From positions 496,001 through 560,000 of the forward strand of contig JASANH010000138.1 of the NCBI GenBank assembly GCA_030248295.1: DNA of 64,000 bases, written 5' to 3'. This stretch comes from Mesodorylaimus sp. YZB2_4 (taxonomy: Eukaryota > Nematoda > Enoplea > Dorylaimida > Dorylaimidae). The notes below the pieces were generated by a model. The model had not been told where the DNA came from, did not search any database, and worked only from the letters and a program-made list of their open reading frames with translations. This document shows, in pieces, positions 31,215 to 43,174 of the stretch. Both the position numbers and the translations under genes were made by a program. The first letter of the stretch is position 1; the number at the start of each line of letters is the position of its first letter.

Positions 31215-34200
31215 TTATGTCGAGGTCTGCCATGGCAGTGTGTCGGAAATGACAGATTGCACAACGTTTCTCCTCACCTGCACTTTTCCATCAGCTAGCG
31301 GCTGTGCCTGATCGACGTTTAGGAACTTGACTTGCTTATAAATGTGCCTTTCCTTGACTACATACAGGATTATCCAATCACAAAGGACTTGCGCCTAAAA
31401 AAAATGTCAAACGAATCTACTTCCAGTCAGCACTATGTCGGGCCAATTTTTACGATGCCTAGCAGTGCTAATCCAGCTCCAATGTTGAACGCAAGCGGGA
31501 TGATGCTGAACTTGCCCGCTTTGCCTTGCACATTAAACAGGAAGAGGATACCGACCGCCTTGACAAGATCACGATACAAAGTACCATTGCTATCACGATA
31601 ATAATTCGCATATCTAACAGAAAAATGTGCGAGTGTTGGACAAAGTGTGTCAATCTGTCACAAACAGGCTCTTACCGAAAATTCCAACCAGGTGCAATTT
31701 TTGTATCGATATCGTCGAGAAGAGAAAATGTGAATTGAGGAACACAGTATTCGACAGAATAATCGAGATTGCAATCCCATTTTATCAATATGTTAACCAC
31801 GCCACCCTAAAATAGGCGAGCTCATCTCGTTGCATTCTACACCAGGAGCGCGTGTTTACCTTGACGCCTAATCGCCTAAACTGACCTCCAGCCAATTTAA
31901 TCATTTTTCCTATTTCGAATATGGGACAATTAGGGTGAGTGATTGGATCATAGGTACAACGTTGGATATAGGTTCGATCCTTGATAGTGTCCGTGTTGCG
32001 CCTATAATTATCCGCGCAGTCAATTTTGTTGCTCATCATAGAGGGATAGGTAATGTGCCCACTTGCCTTTTAGTTTTGAAAAGCTGAAATTCGACACTAT
32101 TTTTTACAAAAACTGTGAAATTTTCTGCCTCCATAAGCAGAGGCTCTTTCGGGCTCCTAAAAAGAGCTGGATTAAAACTGCTGCTAGAGCTTTATAACTG
32201 CTGCCTGTGCATACTGTATGTACTTACACTGGCTTATCATTCTCGGTCGGACACCAACTGTAGATTTCGCACGTGTCAGTAGGTTTATCATTTCGGTCAG
32301 ACGGGACGCACAGTCCGGTCATGAGACCTGAAGAAGACCTAAAAGCAATAGTCACCAACGAGATATCATCCATAGAAAAGGCGCGCTAGAGCGTGCATAC
32401 AAACTGAGTGGGATAGAATGGATCCCAATAAGCCATGCAAGCCATACAGGAAATGGTTAACCCAACAAAAAGGAATACCGTTTCCATACTTGACTGGTTC
32501 GTCCGCCCGGCAGTGATTATTTCCTGGATTGCAAACAGCGCTCGGACTTGCATTCGGGTCCTGTAGGTTACAATAGGTCCCTAAGGCAATTGTGAGAGCA
32601 AGAGGCGAGGTGGCTTACTTCGGCGCATATACCTTGCTTCTGCCGGGGCGTAATAATAAGGTTCGTCAGGATGAAAAAGGCATTGTTTTGCTGAAAATGA
32701 AATAATAGCACTGACCCGTGAGGTTGTGCGCCCGTGAGATGGCTGTCCATGCACCCGCTTTCTATGCACAACAGCAGTGCGGAAGCTCGTCAGGCAATCC
32801 TCTGTACGGAGCGGCAGCTGGGAACGTTTCAGTCATGGGCTACTGCAGGTCGGCTGCCCTGGGTTTTCGGCGCAGTGCAAAAGCTTCCCGATCACTCCCC
32901 GCAATAACCCATGCGTACGACAAAAATAATACGATTGTGGTGCTGCACAATGGCTAGCTTGCGTTTGTGCATGACTTCAGTTTATTATACCGATTGCTGC
33001 TGCCCTAAGAATCACATGAGAGTCCCCGCCTGACAGCTAAGAGTTGCTGATGAGCTTATCTAATACGTATACATAACAAATAATAAATAGCCTTGGCAAG
33101 AGGCTGTATTGAGGCTTCCTCTGGCCGACTGATAATGAATTTTGTACCCTCCAATTCCTCCGTCACTCATCTGCTAGAGCAGGAGTACTCTACCCCCAGA
33201 GTAATAAGAGTAGAGTTTGTTTTTCATTTGTCTCCCGTAATAGGATTGAGCAGTAGCTGTGTACTCGCAATGAACACATTGGCTATCTTCGACGGGCGCA
33301 AACCCCTCAACACCTGCTACAACAGAGCCAACAGAGCTATTGCATAGGGTCTCTAGCAATGTCCCATATGGCAATCAGAATAAGTGCTGACTCAAAATCG
33401 ATTCATGCACTTATTACTTATTGTTACTCATAAGCTGTCAGCACACTTACCAAGGGAGGTATGACGTAATCGGCCGCATCCCATATTCGACGGTACTCTT
33501 GCGGTAGATCCGTTCGATGCAGCGTCGAAGCTACTCCTTTTACTTTGACCGTAGCTCCAGTTTGCGCCACATCACTGTCTTGATAACCTTTACAATAAAC
33601 TATTGCGTAGCTAAAAAAAACTTGTGCCAATGACTTAAGACCCTTTTCCACATGAAGCTTATCTGAGGTGTGATTCTAGTGGTTATGTAGTGATTAGGTG
33701 TCGTTCAGCCCACGACGGCTCCACCCACCAGACTGATTGAGTCAATAGCATTGGAACACTTTGTTTTCACAGGCATTGAAAGCTCGTTTGAGTATTCCCG
33801 TCTTTTATCTTTTGCCTGATCGATACTAAATAGTTCATAGCTCAGTGCCAAAGTCATTTTGCAGTTCTCTCTCAGCTTGAAAGGCAACTGGAAAAAATGT
33901 CACGAGCCAAAGGCCTGCTAATCCATTCCATCCGAACACTACACCTATACTTCCTGGACTTCGAACTATACTACTGGTCACGAAAAAGGCCCCCTTTTGA
34001 GGTTGCTTGAAAGGTTCAAATACTTATGTTAAAACGATAAAATACGGTGAGGTAAAATTTTTCCAGCTTTTTGTGCGTCAAAGGTTCCCACCAAGAAACC
34101 ACCGACGCGAGATGCGCGTTTAGGATGTGAATGAAATAAGCAGGGAGGAGAATAGATAACTAGTGTCCTTGCATGCATGCCAAATGCGCATCGGGCTCCT

Positions 34201-35181
34201 TATTGATCTCAGAAACTTTACTCATTTTTAAACTCGAAACTGAAAACGACTAAACGTAATTTAGCAATTTAGACAAAAAAGTGGTCCAGCATAATTATCC
34301 ATAGCAACAATTTGATAATTCTGGTCACTAAAGAGGACGGCACTGAATGATAACTAGAAAACACCGAGTGACAGCTTTCACTGTTGGCATCTTTAAAGGG
34401 AGGCATTTTTAGCCGCGTACACCAGTTCACCATGATAAAAAAGCTTAGAATAATAACTACACAACTAGACTGTTTTAAAAAAACTTGGCATTCTTGATAG
34501 AACTAGATAAGACAGGGCAGATGTCTCTTTTGAGAAGCGCATCCTTAATAACACTTTAAATTATGCTGGTTTTGTCAAGACGTTAGAATGCATTGAAGAA
34601 GAGACAAATGAGGGCAGAGTATGACACCTAGCGGAAGTTGTTTGTTGCATTCATCTTCTTTGTGTGATTTGAGTAAATGCGGCGGCAGGTCAAAAGTAGG
34701 TAGAGAAGACCGAAGCGGACAGCCAGGAACGAGTACAAAAGACTACTTGGAACAGCAGAAAACGTGTGCTCTGGAAAAGAAAAATGTGAGCTGTCTGATT
34801 TTGGATAATTTGGAAAGTACAAGAGCTCCGACTATTTTCACCAAAATGTCTCGCTTAGCAGCCAAACATTAAGCCTGCTTGCCCATCCGTAACCCCTCGA
34901 ATAAGGTTTTCACAAATCAAAGTATTCCGCATGAGTTACAGCACTCGCTGACTTATGGAAAGCGACGTCTGCTAGAACGGCTTGTTAGTCTGCATACAAG
35001 GTGACCATATCAGTGTCATACTGACAAACACTTACCCGATCACATAAGCGACTATGCCAAGTTCAACGAAGCGACACAATAAGCCTATCTTCACACTTCT
35101 GACTGTGACGATCTTTGGCGTACTGTACTCGAAAGTGTAATCGGCCAGAGAACGCGTAATATATTTCCAAGCTTTCGCCAT
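31215..35181 (-). CDS. P2X: P2X purinergic receptor, ATP-gated cation channel
   Basis: Trimeric plasma-membrane channel opened by extracellular ATP. Minus-strand exons: 35036-35181, 33451-33610, 32619-32690, 32479-32560, 32228-32327, 32067-32156, 31860-32031, 31676-31806, 31454-31613, 31278-31394, 31215-31226; 413 residues, within the family range. Features: N-terminal TPK site (DYTFEYSTPKIV), helix 1, the ATP-binding KVK of TVKVKGVA, ten family Cys in order (GIC, AVC, NHC, GLC, DTC, SWC, QRC, PNC, WDC, EYC), the NFR motif (GWNFR), the downstream ATP-contact Lys (DLVKAVG), helix 2 (FNIGAGLALLGI) and the trafficking motif YKQVK. Intron 1 is 1.4 kb and shows no other gene. One intron (32032-32066) is 35 bases with GC-AG ends. 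The last intron is 51 bases and readable. Confidence 0.95.
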
Positions 35182-36539
35182 ACTCGTATTGTATTCGAAT
35201 TAAGTCCAGTCGTAAGCAGTGACTGACAAAAGGTGCTATCACCCCTGAGATGTTTTGCACCTCGATAAACTAATCGTCCGACCTCGCTGCTCTCTATGTC
35301 CTGGCTGACGCACGGGCGGGACCCGAGTGGATTAGAGCGGCTCTCGGGGCCTACCACCGTCAGCTTCTCCTATTTGTCACACAACATACGTTAGTCCCAA
35401 GTCCGTACGCACACGTGATTGATTTCGAAGCTCCGCGACGGCGACGGTGTCCGCTCGGTGGCTGGAGGCTATAATGACCAGCCGCACATTAATTGGACAA
35501 CTAGCATTGGCAAATGGAGGAACTCGTTTTGGGAAAAGCGCACAGTACCTGACCCTCCTCCCGAATATCAACGTTCACGATCGTAACAGAGCAAAGAATC
35601 GATACCAGCCTGTCTTGATTAGGAATGCAAAGCGGAGCGCTTGCTTCGTAAGCATTACCGCCTCATTTGTTTTGTTCCCCCTCACATTCGTCGGCAACAT
35701 GTGCTAATGAGGCTTTCGTTACGTGAAAATTATGAATATTTAATGATTCATTAGTACAACGACAGCCCCACCGATCTCCTTGTCTATGGCCATATACAAG
35801 GACATGAATAGGGCTACTAGGGTTCTATAGGTTAGCCGAACCATGATCGCGGCACCGTGTCCCACTCCCGGACTCGTTGATGTAGCACGTGGCCAAATTT
35901 AGCGCCATTATGATAATGATCATCATTCGGGTGCCAAAGAAGACATATGAGGGCTATATTATGTGTGCGCAGTCCAGCCCCAATCAGAGCCGCATAAATT
36001 TGCCCTAATAACTATCAGAGCACTTTATAAGCTGCATCTGCCTCAGCGACTAATGGTTTATAGAAAATAAAACAACAAAAACAGTTGAGGAAATGGCAGC
36101 CATAAATTCTTATTGCTTTCTTGCCTTTAATAAACTGGAGGTGAAAGCAGAGCACTCCCATCAAGTATGCTGCAAAAGCTGAGTCTCGAGAAGAGTAAAA
36201 CTGAAATGGTTTTGTGTGGGGCTAGCTAAACTGGAATATAGCAGTGCAACAATAAGCTAAGAGCAGTCAAGCAGATTCGCACGTAGAACCTGTCTCGTAA
36301 TCTTTTTTAAGGCCAGCTTGACATCAGTATGCTAGGACACAGATTAGCTTCATTCATATAGCTTTAGAACGGGTTTTACAGCTGGAGTAAACCCTTCGGG
36401 CAGCGAATGTTCTCGTTAGGTTACAGGATATGAGCGGACAGAAAAGACAAAAGGGGCAACCAGAAAGCAGGAGCTGACAAGAGAGATATTCTGGCATTGA
36501 GTAAATGATGCCACAGTTTAGGAACAAATCTTCACGTTG
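35182..36539. other. Upstream region of P2X, no gene seen
   Basis: About 1.36 kb. It should contain the P2X promoter. Short open stretches on both strands lack splice context or recognisable domains. No repeat stands out. Confidence 0.45.
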
Positions 36540-36980
36540 TTACGCTCCCCAGCTATCTATGTAATAAACTTGCGGTTTCCTACTTTTTACTCTAGAAAAA
36601 TCCTCTGACGAATAAAATCCCAATGAGAGGACCCGCCAATACATCTGACGGGTGCTAAAAAGAAAAGCCCCCAGTTTCAAAAAAGGTGGCAGTATATACT
36701 GACACGGGAAAAAGAGGCTCGTCAAGACAGCGGTCAGCTCTCTGAAGGAAAGCTCGTTTCTTATAGCCAAATCTGTAGAGAGAAAAGAAAGTGGACAAGC
36801 AAACCAAGGGTGGGCCTCGCGCACAGTAACCCTGAACAGCCTGTCTAACCGCTGCTGAAGCGGTCCTAAACGGTTAACCAGGCCATTTAATGAAAGACAT
36901 AATGTAGTTGTGTCGTCAGAAAGAAGCGACAGGTCATCGTAAAGCCTCCCCCTCTCTCTTTTGGTGTTCCGATCTGTCAT
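36540..36980 (-). CDS. Possible small single-exon gene, 146 residues
   Basis: An ATG-initiated frame begins MTDRNTKRERGRLYDDLSLL, has a Leu-rich amphipathic stretch to about residue 60, and ends at a TAA. The family is not recognised and there is no signal peptide or clear membrane helix. Length and ATG start make it more than a random open stretch, but there is no homology, and a GTTACT donor after residue 49 could mean it is spliced. Confidence 0.3.
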   Translation of the reverse strand: MTDRNTKRERGRLYDDLSLLSDDTTTLCLSLNGLVNRLGPLQQRLDRLFRVTVREAHPWFACPLSFLSTDLAIRNELSFRELTAVLTSLFFPCQYILPPFLKLGAFLFSTRQMYWRVLSLGFYSSEDFSRVKSRKPQVYYIDSWGA

Positions 36981-38886
36981 CTTTGTTTAATACTTGAGAA
37001 ACCAATATCCTGCTGCACTGCCTGCTGCAATTGTTTGGTCTTGGTGAACTGTGTCCTGCTCCTTGAGGCGGCCATTTTATGCAGGGCGGGAGAGTACGAG
37101 CATAGTATGCACTAGTACGAGTAGCGTTTAGCCCATGTCAATGAGTAAAACGTGAGCTATGTATGACCAACTGATGTGAGTACCACCATCATCAGGTGGT
37201 AAGCACTGAAGTGATGAAGAGTACTACTGTACTTACTACGTATACGCAAACTGTCTTCTTCGTCCGTTTCTCAAAACTATGACCGCCCTCTGCATGCACA
37301 CAAGTTGGATCTTATGGTATGGCTTCCTGCACCTACCACGTTTAATCAAAATCGAATTTGAGTTTGTCTGTTCGTCCACGCCATCCCTCTGTGTTTGAAC
37401 GGGGTTCATGCATTCTCGAGTATAAGGGCCTTTTTGACACCGTTCAAAACTACAAGACGTATGGTTTCATTCCTTGTTATGACCTTTTAGGCGGAAGTAG
37501 TGGTGTTGGAAGGCGACCCTTTGTGTTCGTGCGTGCGTCAGCAGCTGTAGCTGATTACATTTTATCGAGAGAATCGTTTCCGTGCATTCAGGTCTTCAAC
37601 CCCCGTAGTCCCTGTCAATGGTAGTTGGCGATGCTGCACTGGCCAACTGACAGAGAACTGTGTATCTTTCTTCAAGACGCAGTGTTCTCCTTTTTTTTTG
37701 TTAATTTTTCTGTTTCTAATTTAACTCTGTTTATTCTTATCAAGACTGTTATCCCGACAATAAATGTTTTTTCTTTTCAGAAGGCATGTTTGTTCAGATA
37801 GCCTAAAGCAAGGCGAATAGGTAACTATACTTTCACCAGTGTGCAATGAGTGATGTATCAGTAGCCACATACATCACGTCTATAATTTCATAAAGCAAAT
37901 GCACAATGTATGTGGATACCAGTAGGGGGGAGAGGGGTAGAGTATTGAATGGAATGCAGTCGTCAAAGTGTGAACGAAATAAATGATGGTTAGAAACTAA
38001 AGTTTATTTGTAGCCTGGCTTGAGGCCAGATGATGCGGGGCTTATTTCTTGACTCAAAGTCGATACCGCGTTACAAGTAGCGAGATCGCAAAGTGGAGTT
38101 CGTGACGGATGTGATACTGTGGAGGGGACGATTAGATTATCGCCGAACAAGACAATTGGCATTGTCAGCATGGCAACAGTTCCCAAGGGCGAATCACTTA
38201 TTAGCTGCCTTATTAAGCCTTGTGCCAACGGAAGCCAGCCGGTCGCCAACGATTATTGTTGCCATAGAAGCGAGTCCGCTCGAATCACTGTAGGAGGCGG
38301 ACCAAGGCTTTGTGAAATATTTTTACGCAGCTGCCCCTCTCGAAGCAGCGTTCGTTCCTCGAAAGGTGAGCAGCTGTTAGCTATAGCCAACGCATTACTT
38401 GCTCGAGCGGCACCCGTCGAGTACACCTACGCCACCGATTATATCCCAGTCGCGATATAGCGCCGTCGAAGCATAAGGAAAGGCATTTTTCTTGCGTCAG
38501 GCAAAGTTCGGCGGAAGCGCACGTGTAGTATACCCAGAAGTGTGTGAAGGCGTCGGCGAGGCCTCGTTCGCACGCGATAATCCATCTTCTTGCGAGCCAC
38601 CAGGGGACACGATATGTCGTATTGTACTGTTGACGCGATACGACCACCCTCTTGTACGCCCATGCCGGACTGCCAGCCTCGCCTCGTTATAGTCGCGTAT
38701 GCAGTCACTACTAGACGGGTTCCCGTCATCCTTGCTCTTTAGACCATGCGAGAATTAATCAACATGAACTGTTATAGGCCTCGTACGATTGGGTAAGAGT
38801 TTCGATACGTAGTCTCAGACAAAGCACGTGCCAGAGCAGCGCTCACGTGAGGCTGCTGGTTGCGTACACCAGCCTATCGGCCAACT
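36981..38886. other. Intergenic region before SLC22
   Basis: About 1.9 kb. AATAAA hexamers occur at 37759-37764 and 37978-37983 on the plus strand without a gene I can attach to them. From about 38090 to 38740 the DNA is more GC-rich and open in several frames on both strands, none with a recognisable product. The end contains the SLC22 promoter. Confidence 0.45.
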
Positions 38887-41440
38887 ATGAAAGCACTCGA
38901 CGACTTATTCGACGATTCGACCCAATTTGGTCGATATCAGTTCGTTGTCGCTTTCCTCCTCTTCATTCCTGCATCAATCTTGAGTGGATGGAACGCGTAC
39001 GGCATGGTCTTCCTGGCCTTCACGCCAGATTTCAAGTGCGCCGATGGTCTGAACGGCACAGAGGCATTGATTCGCAATGGTTCCGAGGATGATCAATGTT
39101 TTTTCGTCAGCATATCAAATGAAACTGGCGGCCCGACACGTCAGGCTTGTCAGCGATGGAACTACGACAAGTCACACTTCGAGGCTACATTGGTCACGGA
39201 ATTGGATCTGGTATGTACCAAGTCGATTCAACCCAAACTCATGTTGAGTTTGTTGGGTGTGGCCGGCGTGCTGGGTCTGGCCACGTTTTCCTACATTCAA
39301 GATGCGTTCGGGAGGAAACCCGCTTTCCTGCTTTCTCTGACATGCTACGTCTTTGGAGCCAGCTGTTCTACCTTTGCCCAAAGCCTACTAGCGTTTACTT
39401 TACTTCGGGCATTCGCCGCTTCTCAGTTCGACGTATCCTACAATGTACCCTACATTTGGAGTTTGGAATTCTTCGGACCATCCAAAAGGACAGTGATCAA
39501 CGGCACTTTGGCCGTTGGGTTCGGCATCGGAGCTGTATTCCTGAGCGTATTAGCTTACTTTTTCCCCAACTGGAGGCATTTTGGTGTGGCTACGTCACTG
39601 CCGTTCCTACTATGCTATTCGTACGGGCTAATCATTCACGAGTCACCAAGGTGGTTGCTCAGCCAGGGTCGAATCGAAGGTAAACAAATTTTATGACATG
39701 TCTTGTGTAAGCCTGAATCCATTCTAAAGGCAAACTAACACAAAGGGCTCTGTAAATTTTAACCTGTTCCATTCCATCAACTTTTCTCTTGCTGGCAAAC
39801 CAGGATTGGTTTGGCAGTCTGCGCGGTCTTGTCTGCGAAACTAGACGACTAAACTTAAATGCCTTGTCGCCGAGGCTTCTTCCTGGTTGCGCAAAAGGGA
39901 ATCAAACATGCGAGCACTCTGACTCATCCTTTGCTGGGTGCCGTTTACTCGGGTCATTTTGCGTGCCGGACAAGTCTGGAATTTTCACTCATTTGGAATG
40001 TAAATGACCTCAAAAATTTAGACAAAACTTTGTCGAGAGTAACTCATATCACGTATTCCTAGTGGTCAAGTGTGTTCTCAAGATCTAGTTAAGGAAAAAC
40101 CGGTGCGGCATACTTTGAACGAGCTGTCATATGTATATGCGTAGGTTGGGCAAAGACTGTTTGACTTGCTTTTATGCATTAGCTGTGACGGAATCGAAAT
40201 TGCGCGAAATATAGCTGCTTTCGAGAGGCTGGAACAAAACCACTCAATGCCCGCGCACACGTGGCATTCGAAAGCGCCCCGACGATAGATTTGTTGATGG
40301 CACAGATAAGGTTGAACGATAGCACGATGGCATGATGCTTATGAAAGTGCACTTTATGTCCTTTTCGCTCGACTTATTCAGGGCCCATGAATGAAAATAA
40401 GCGTTTGATCACGACCTGAAAAGAGTTGAATCCAAGGTGTTAAGGCAGCACGCATGTCCTGAGGGGAGCTGAGGGTTGAATACAGTAGGTGCAGCACTGG
40501 TTTTTAGACAATGACCAGAAGGGAGGATCAGGTAACTCAGCTGGCCAGAGGCAGTGGAGGGAGCATCACACACTCACACAAACCTGGCATTTTTTCAGAA
40601 GCCGCATTGGTCATTCGGAAAATGGCCAGGTGGAATGGTAAATGTGTTTCCAAAGATGACATCGAGCAAAGGCTACGTCTGCTGTATGTGGAAGAAGAGA
40701 ATGTGAAAACACCACAGGTACAGCGACCCAAATTCTGGCACCTGTTTCGCGGTCCCAACTTGCGCATGAAGACCATTCTGATCACTCTAGTCTGGATTAG
40801 TAACGCTGTCACCTACTACTCGATAGCATTCAATTTGGAGAACCTAGGCGGCAATCCGTTTGTCACCTTCGCCGTCCAAGCCGTCATGGAGGCTCCGGCC
40901 AACGTACTTAACATATTCCTATTGAATCGGGTCGGCCGTATCCTGCCATTGGCCACGTCCATGATCGCGTGTTCAATATGCTGTTTCTTGTACGTTCCTG
41001 CGCATTACTTTGGAGAATGGCAGGCTCTGATTTTGGCTTCGTGCGCAAAGTTTGCCATTTGCATCTCCTACAACATCATGTACCAACTGAGCGGCGAGCT
41101 GTATCCGACCACATTACGGGGCGTCGGGGTGGGTCTGAGCTGCTTATTCGGCAATCTGGGCACCATTACTATGCCCTACATCATTTACTCGGCTGAAGCA
41201 CATCTGACCTTGCCAATGATCATTCTGGGCATCATCACACTCGGCGGAGCTGTCTGTTCGGCCTTTCTTCCTGAGACCATGGGTCAACACATGCCCCAAA
41301 CGGTGGAAGAAGCCGAGAGGTTTGGACTGGTTGGTTGGAACACGGCCGTGGTATCCCACTGGAAACGATTCGTCAAACTGATCCGAGCACGAGAAAGGCA
41401 CGACTCGCGCCCAACTGTAGTTCAGTGCCCAGTTGACTGA
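38887..41440 (+). CDS. SLC22: SLC22-family organic ion transporter
   Basis: Major-facilitator transporter of the organic cation/anion/carnitine group in the plasma membrane. Two exons, 38887-39679 and 40599-41440, give 544 residues, typical length. Family marks: large loop between helices 1 and 2 with Cys residues and N-glycosylation sites (NGT, NGS, NET), the DAFGRKPAF motif after helix 2, ESPRWLLSQGR after helix 6, ELYPTTLRGVGVG before helix 11, and FLPETMGQHMPQTVEEAE at the end of helix 12. Twelve hydrophobic helices can be placed. The start is the first ATG (MKALDDLF), matching the usual FDDxxxFGRYQ opening. The 919-base intron carries nothing recognised. Substrate cannot be read from sequence. 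Confidence 0.93.
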
Positions 41441-42244
41441 CCGTCCATGACATACACTAATACGATATCTATGACAATGTGAGTGATTTCAGTGCAAGCT
41501 AATGTGAAGCGGGCTGGGCCGGAGCCCAGATGGTTTGACTTGATACGGTTAAGGTCGTTGGGAAATCTTTCAATCCTAATGAATTCTTATCAGTAGTATC
41601 GGGGTGACCTATGTGACACGGAAATTCAAATGCCCCCTCTCCCCGTTTCTCTCTCACCGTTGACCCTTGAATCAGAGCACACTGGTCCCTGGTGACACAT
41701 TCTTAAGCCTACGAGTACAATGATATTTAGTGAGGGCGAGAGGAAATGGGGACCTTCCGCTGCCAGCGCACGTCGGAGCCAGCTGATGACGCCAATCTTG
41801 TTGCCAATTTCGCCTTCATCGCCAAAATGGTCGAGCAAACAGCTTTGCGCCGGAACTTGGACCAATGGACTCTGGAAAATCGATGCAGCTCTAGCAGTCT
41901 GAGCGTGTTTCGTATTCTCGTTTGCTAAGCGGCAACAGAAGTCGTGCCCCTCGCCAGTGGTCTGGGGATTATCAAATTGTCCGCTTCATTATTGAACTGC
42001 CTGAGCGAAAGAAACCTCGGGGACAACGAGACTACATTTTCGATTGTATTCACCATAGCCCATTTATCAACTAATATCCAGCCCCAACCCGAGCTGCCCT
42101 TAGTTTCATGTCGCCAAAACTGTCTAGCTCTACTAATGGTTCAATGACAGTGCACACCATACATGGCGTGAGAAATACGCAAGTGAAAAACCTGACACTG
42201 AAAGCCAGAGCGATCGAGGCGAGTTTGAAATAATGGAATGCAGA
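41441..42244. other. Convergent intergenic region
   Basis: About 0.8 kb holding the 3' flanks of SLC22 and of the minus-strand membrane protein. Short open stretches overlap at 41720-41930 in two frames but have no support. No repeat is seen. Confidence 0.45.
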
Positions 42245-43174
42245 CTAAAGGCATCCACTCGGAGCAGTGACGAGCGAGTTGGACGTAGAACCATTTTGCG
42301 GGGCGGCGTAACCAGGAACTAAACTCACATAGTGGGCATATCTCCAATCTCTAGGCGATCGATAAACAGGTACGTCAGTGGTCCAATCACCTTGCGTGGG
42401 CGTGAAGTAGACTGATCGCGCCGTGAAGAATGAGTTGTCGCTGACTGTGGCGGTCGACGGGCCGCTACTGGACGCAGTTATCAATATATCACTGGTCGGG
42501 GCTCTGTCAGTAACTTCGATACGTTTCCTCGGCAAGAATGCAGCTGGGGGGTTTCGACGAGCATGAGCATGAATGCTTTGACTGGCCGACAATGACGATC
42601 CGACAGTGCTGGCCTCTGGCTCTGCACGTGTCGCTTCCTTGTGTGGTGCGGTGAGGATCGGCTTTCTGGCTGCTTGCATATCTTTAGTTCTTTGAGCACG
42701 TTTCATTGCAATAAAATTAGAATCGCTCGTAGTTGTCGTAAGGCAAAGTGTGGATGGTCTGGGGCGACGTTTGGCATTGAACTCATTGGCTGCATTCATT
42801 TGTTGACAAGGGACAGTTTGATAGTGGGCAGTATTGAGGCCACTTCTTCTTTTGTAGGCGGGATTGTCCGAAAAGACTCCTAGTTTACCTGCCAGGTAGA
42901 AATAGACAGCAGAAAAGATGAGGATGACGATAAGCACCACCACAACACTGACTAGAATGCTTTCCACGAATCCAACTTTAGAGAGCAGAATGACGAACTT
43001 GTTCGTCTTGTTCGCTGCAACTGTAAGGTTTGGGAGAACAGTGGTTGGGGAATACTCGTACATCTCCGTCGATGCAGCAGTGCTGGGGGCGCTCGCTGGA
43101 ATGGAGGTATCGACAGTTTCTTGGAACTCGAAATATTCCCAGATTACGTCTGTTGTAGGTTTATCGGAAGTCAT
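42245..43174 (-). CDS. Orphan single-pass membrane protein, 309 residues
   Basis: A single uninterrupted exon from an ATG. The first 70 residues are Ser/Thr/Pro-rich with an NLT glycosylation site and no cleavable signal. One very hydrophobic helix follows (ILVSVVVVLIVILIFSAVYF, ~73-96). The ~210-residue cytoplasmic part contains NPAY just after the membrane, basic clusters (KRRPRP, LPRKRIE) and several Ser/Thr and Tyr sites, ending in Cys-Leu. I infer a type III topology (N-terminus outside). The family is not recognised. Length, composition and helix make it very likely a real gene, though 5' exons could exist. Confidence 0.6.
   Translation of the reverse strand: MTSDKPTTDVIWEYFEFQETVDTSIPASAPSTAASTEMYEYSPTTVLPNLTVAANKTNKFVILLSKVGFVESILVSVVVVLIVILIFSAVYFYLAGKLGVFSDNPAYKRRSGLNTAHYQTVPCQQMNAANEFNAKRRPRPSTLCLTTTTSDSNFIAMKRAQRTKDMQAARKPILTAPHKEATRAEPEASTVGSSLSASQSIHAHARRNPPAAFLPRKRIEVTDRAPTSDILITASSSGPSTATVSDNSFFTARSVYFTPTQGDWTTDVPVYRSPRDWRYAHYVSLVPGYAAPQNGSTSNSLVTAPSGCL

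Noticed and set aside
31965-31990. tRNA B-box-like GGTTCGATCC
   Set aside because: The flanking bases do not form a T stem, no acceptor stem pairs around it, and it lies inside a well-supported P2X exon.
33705-33887. 60-residue minus-strand frame in P2X intron 1
   Set aside because: The exons on either side join exactly in the P2X frame without it, and it has no homology.
38004-38729. Several 80-113-residue frames on both strands before SLC22
   Set aside because: They overlap in four frames, lack recognisable motifs, and the region is simply GC-richer.
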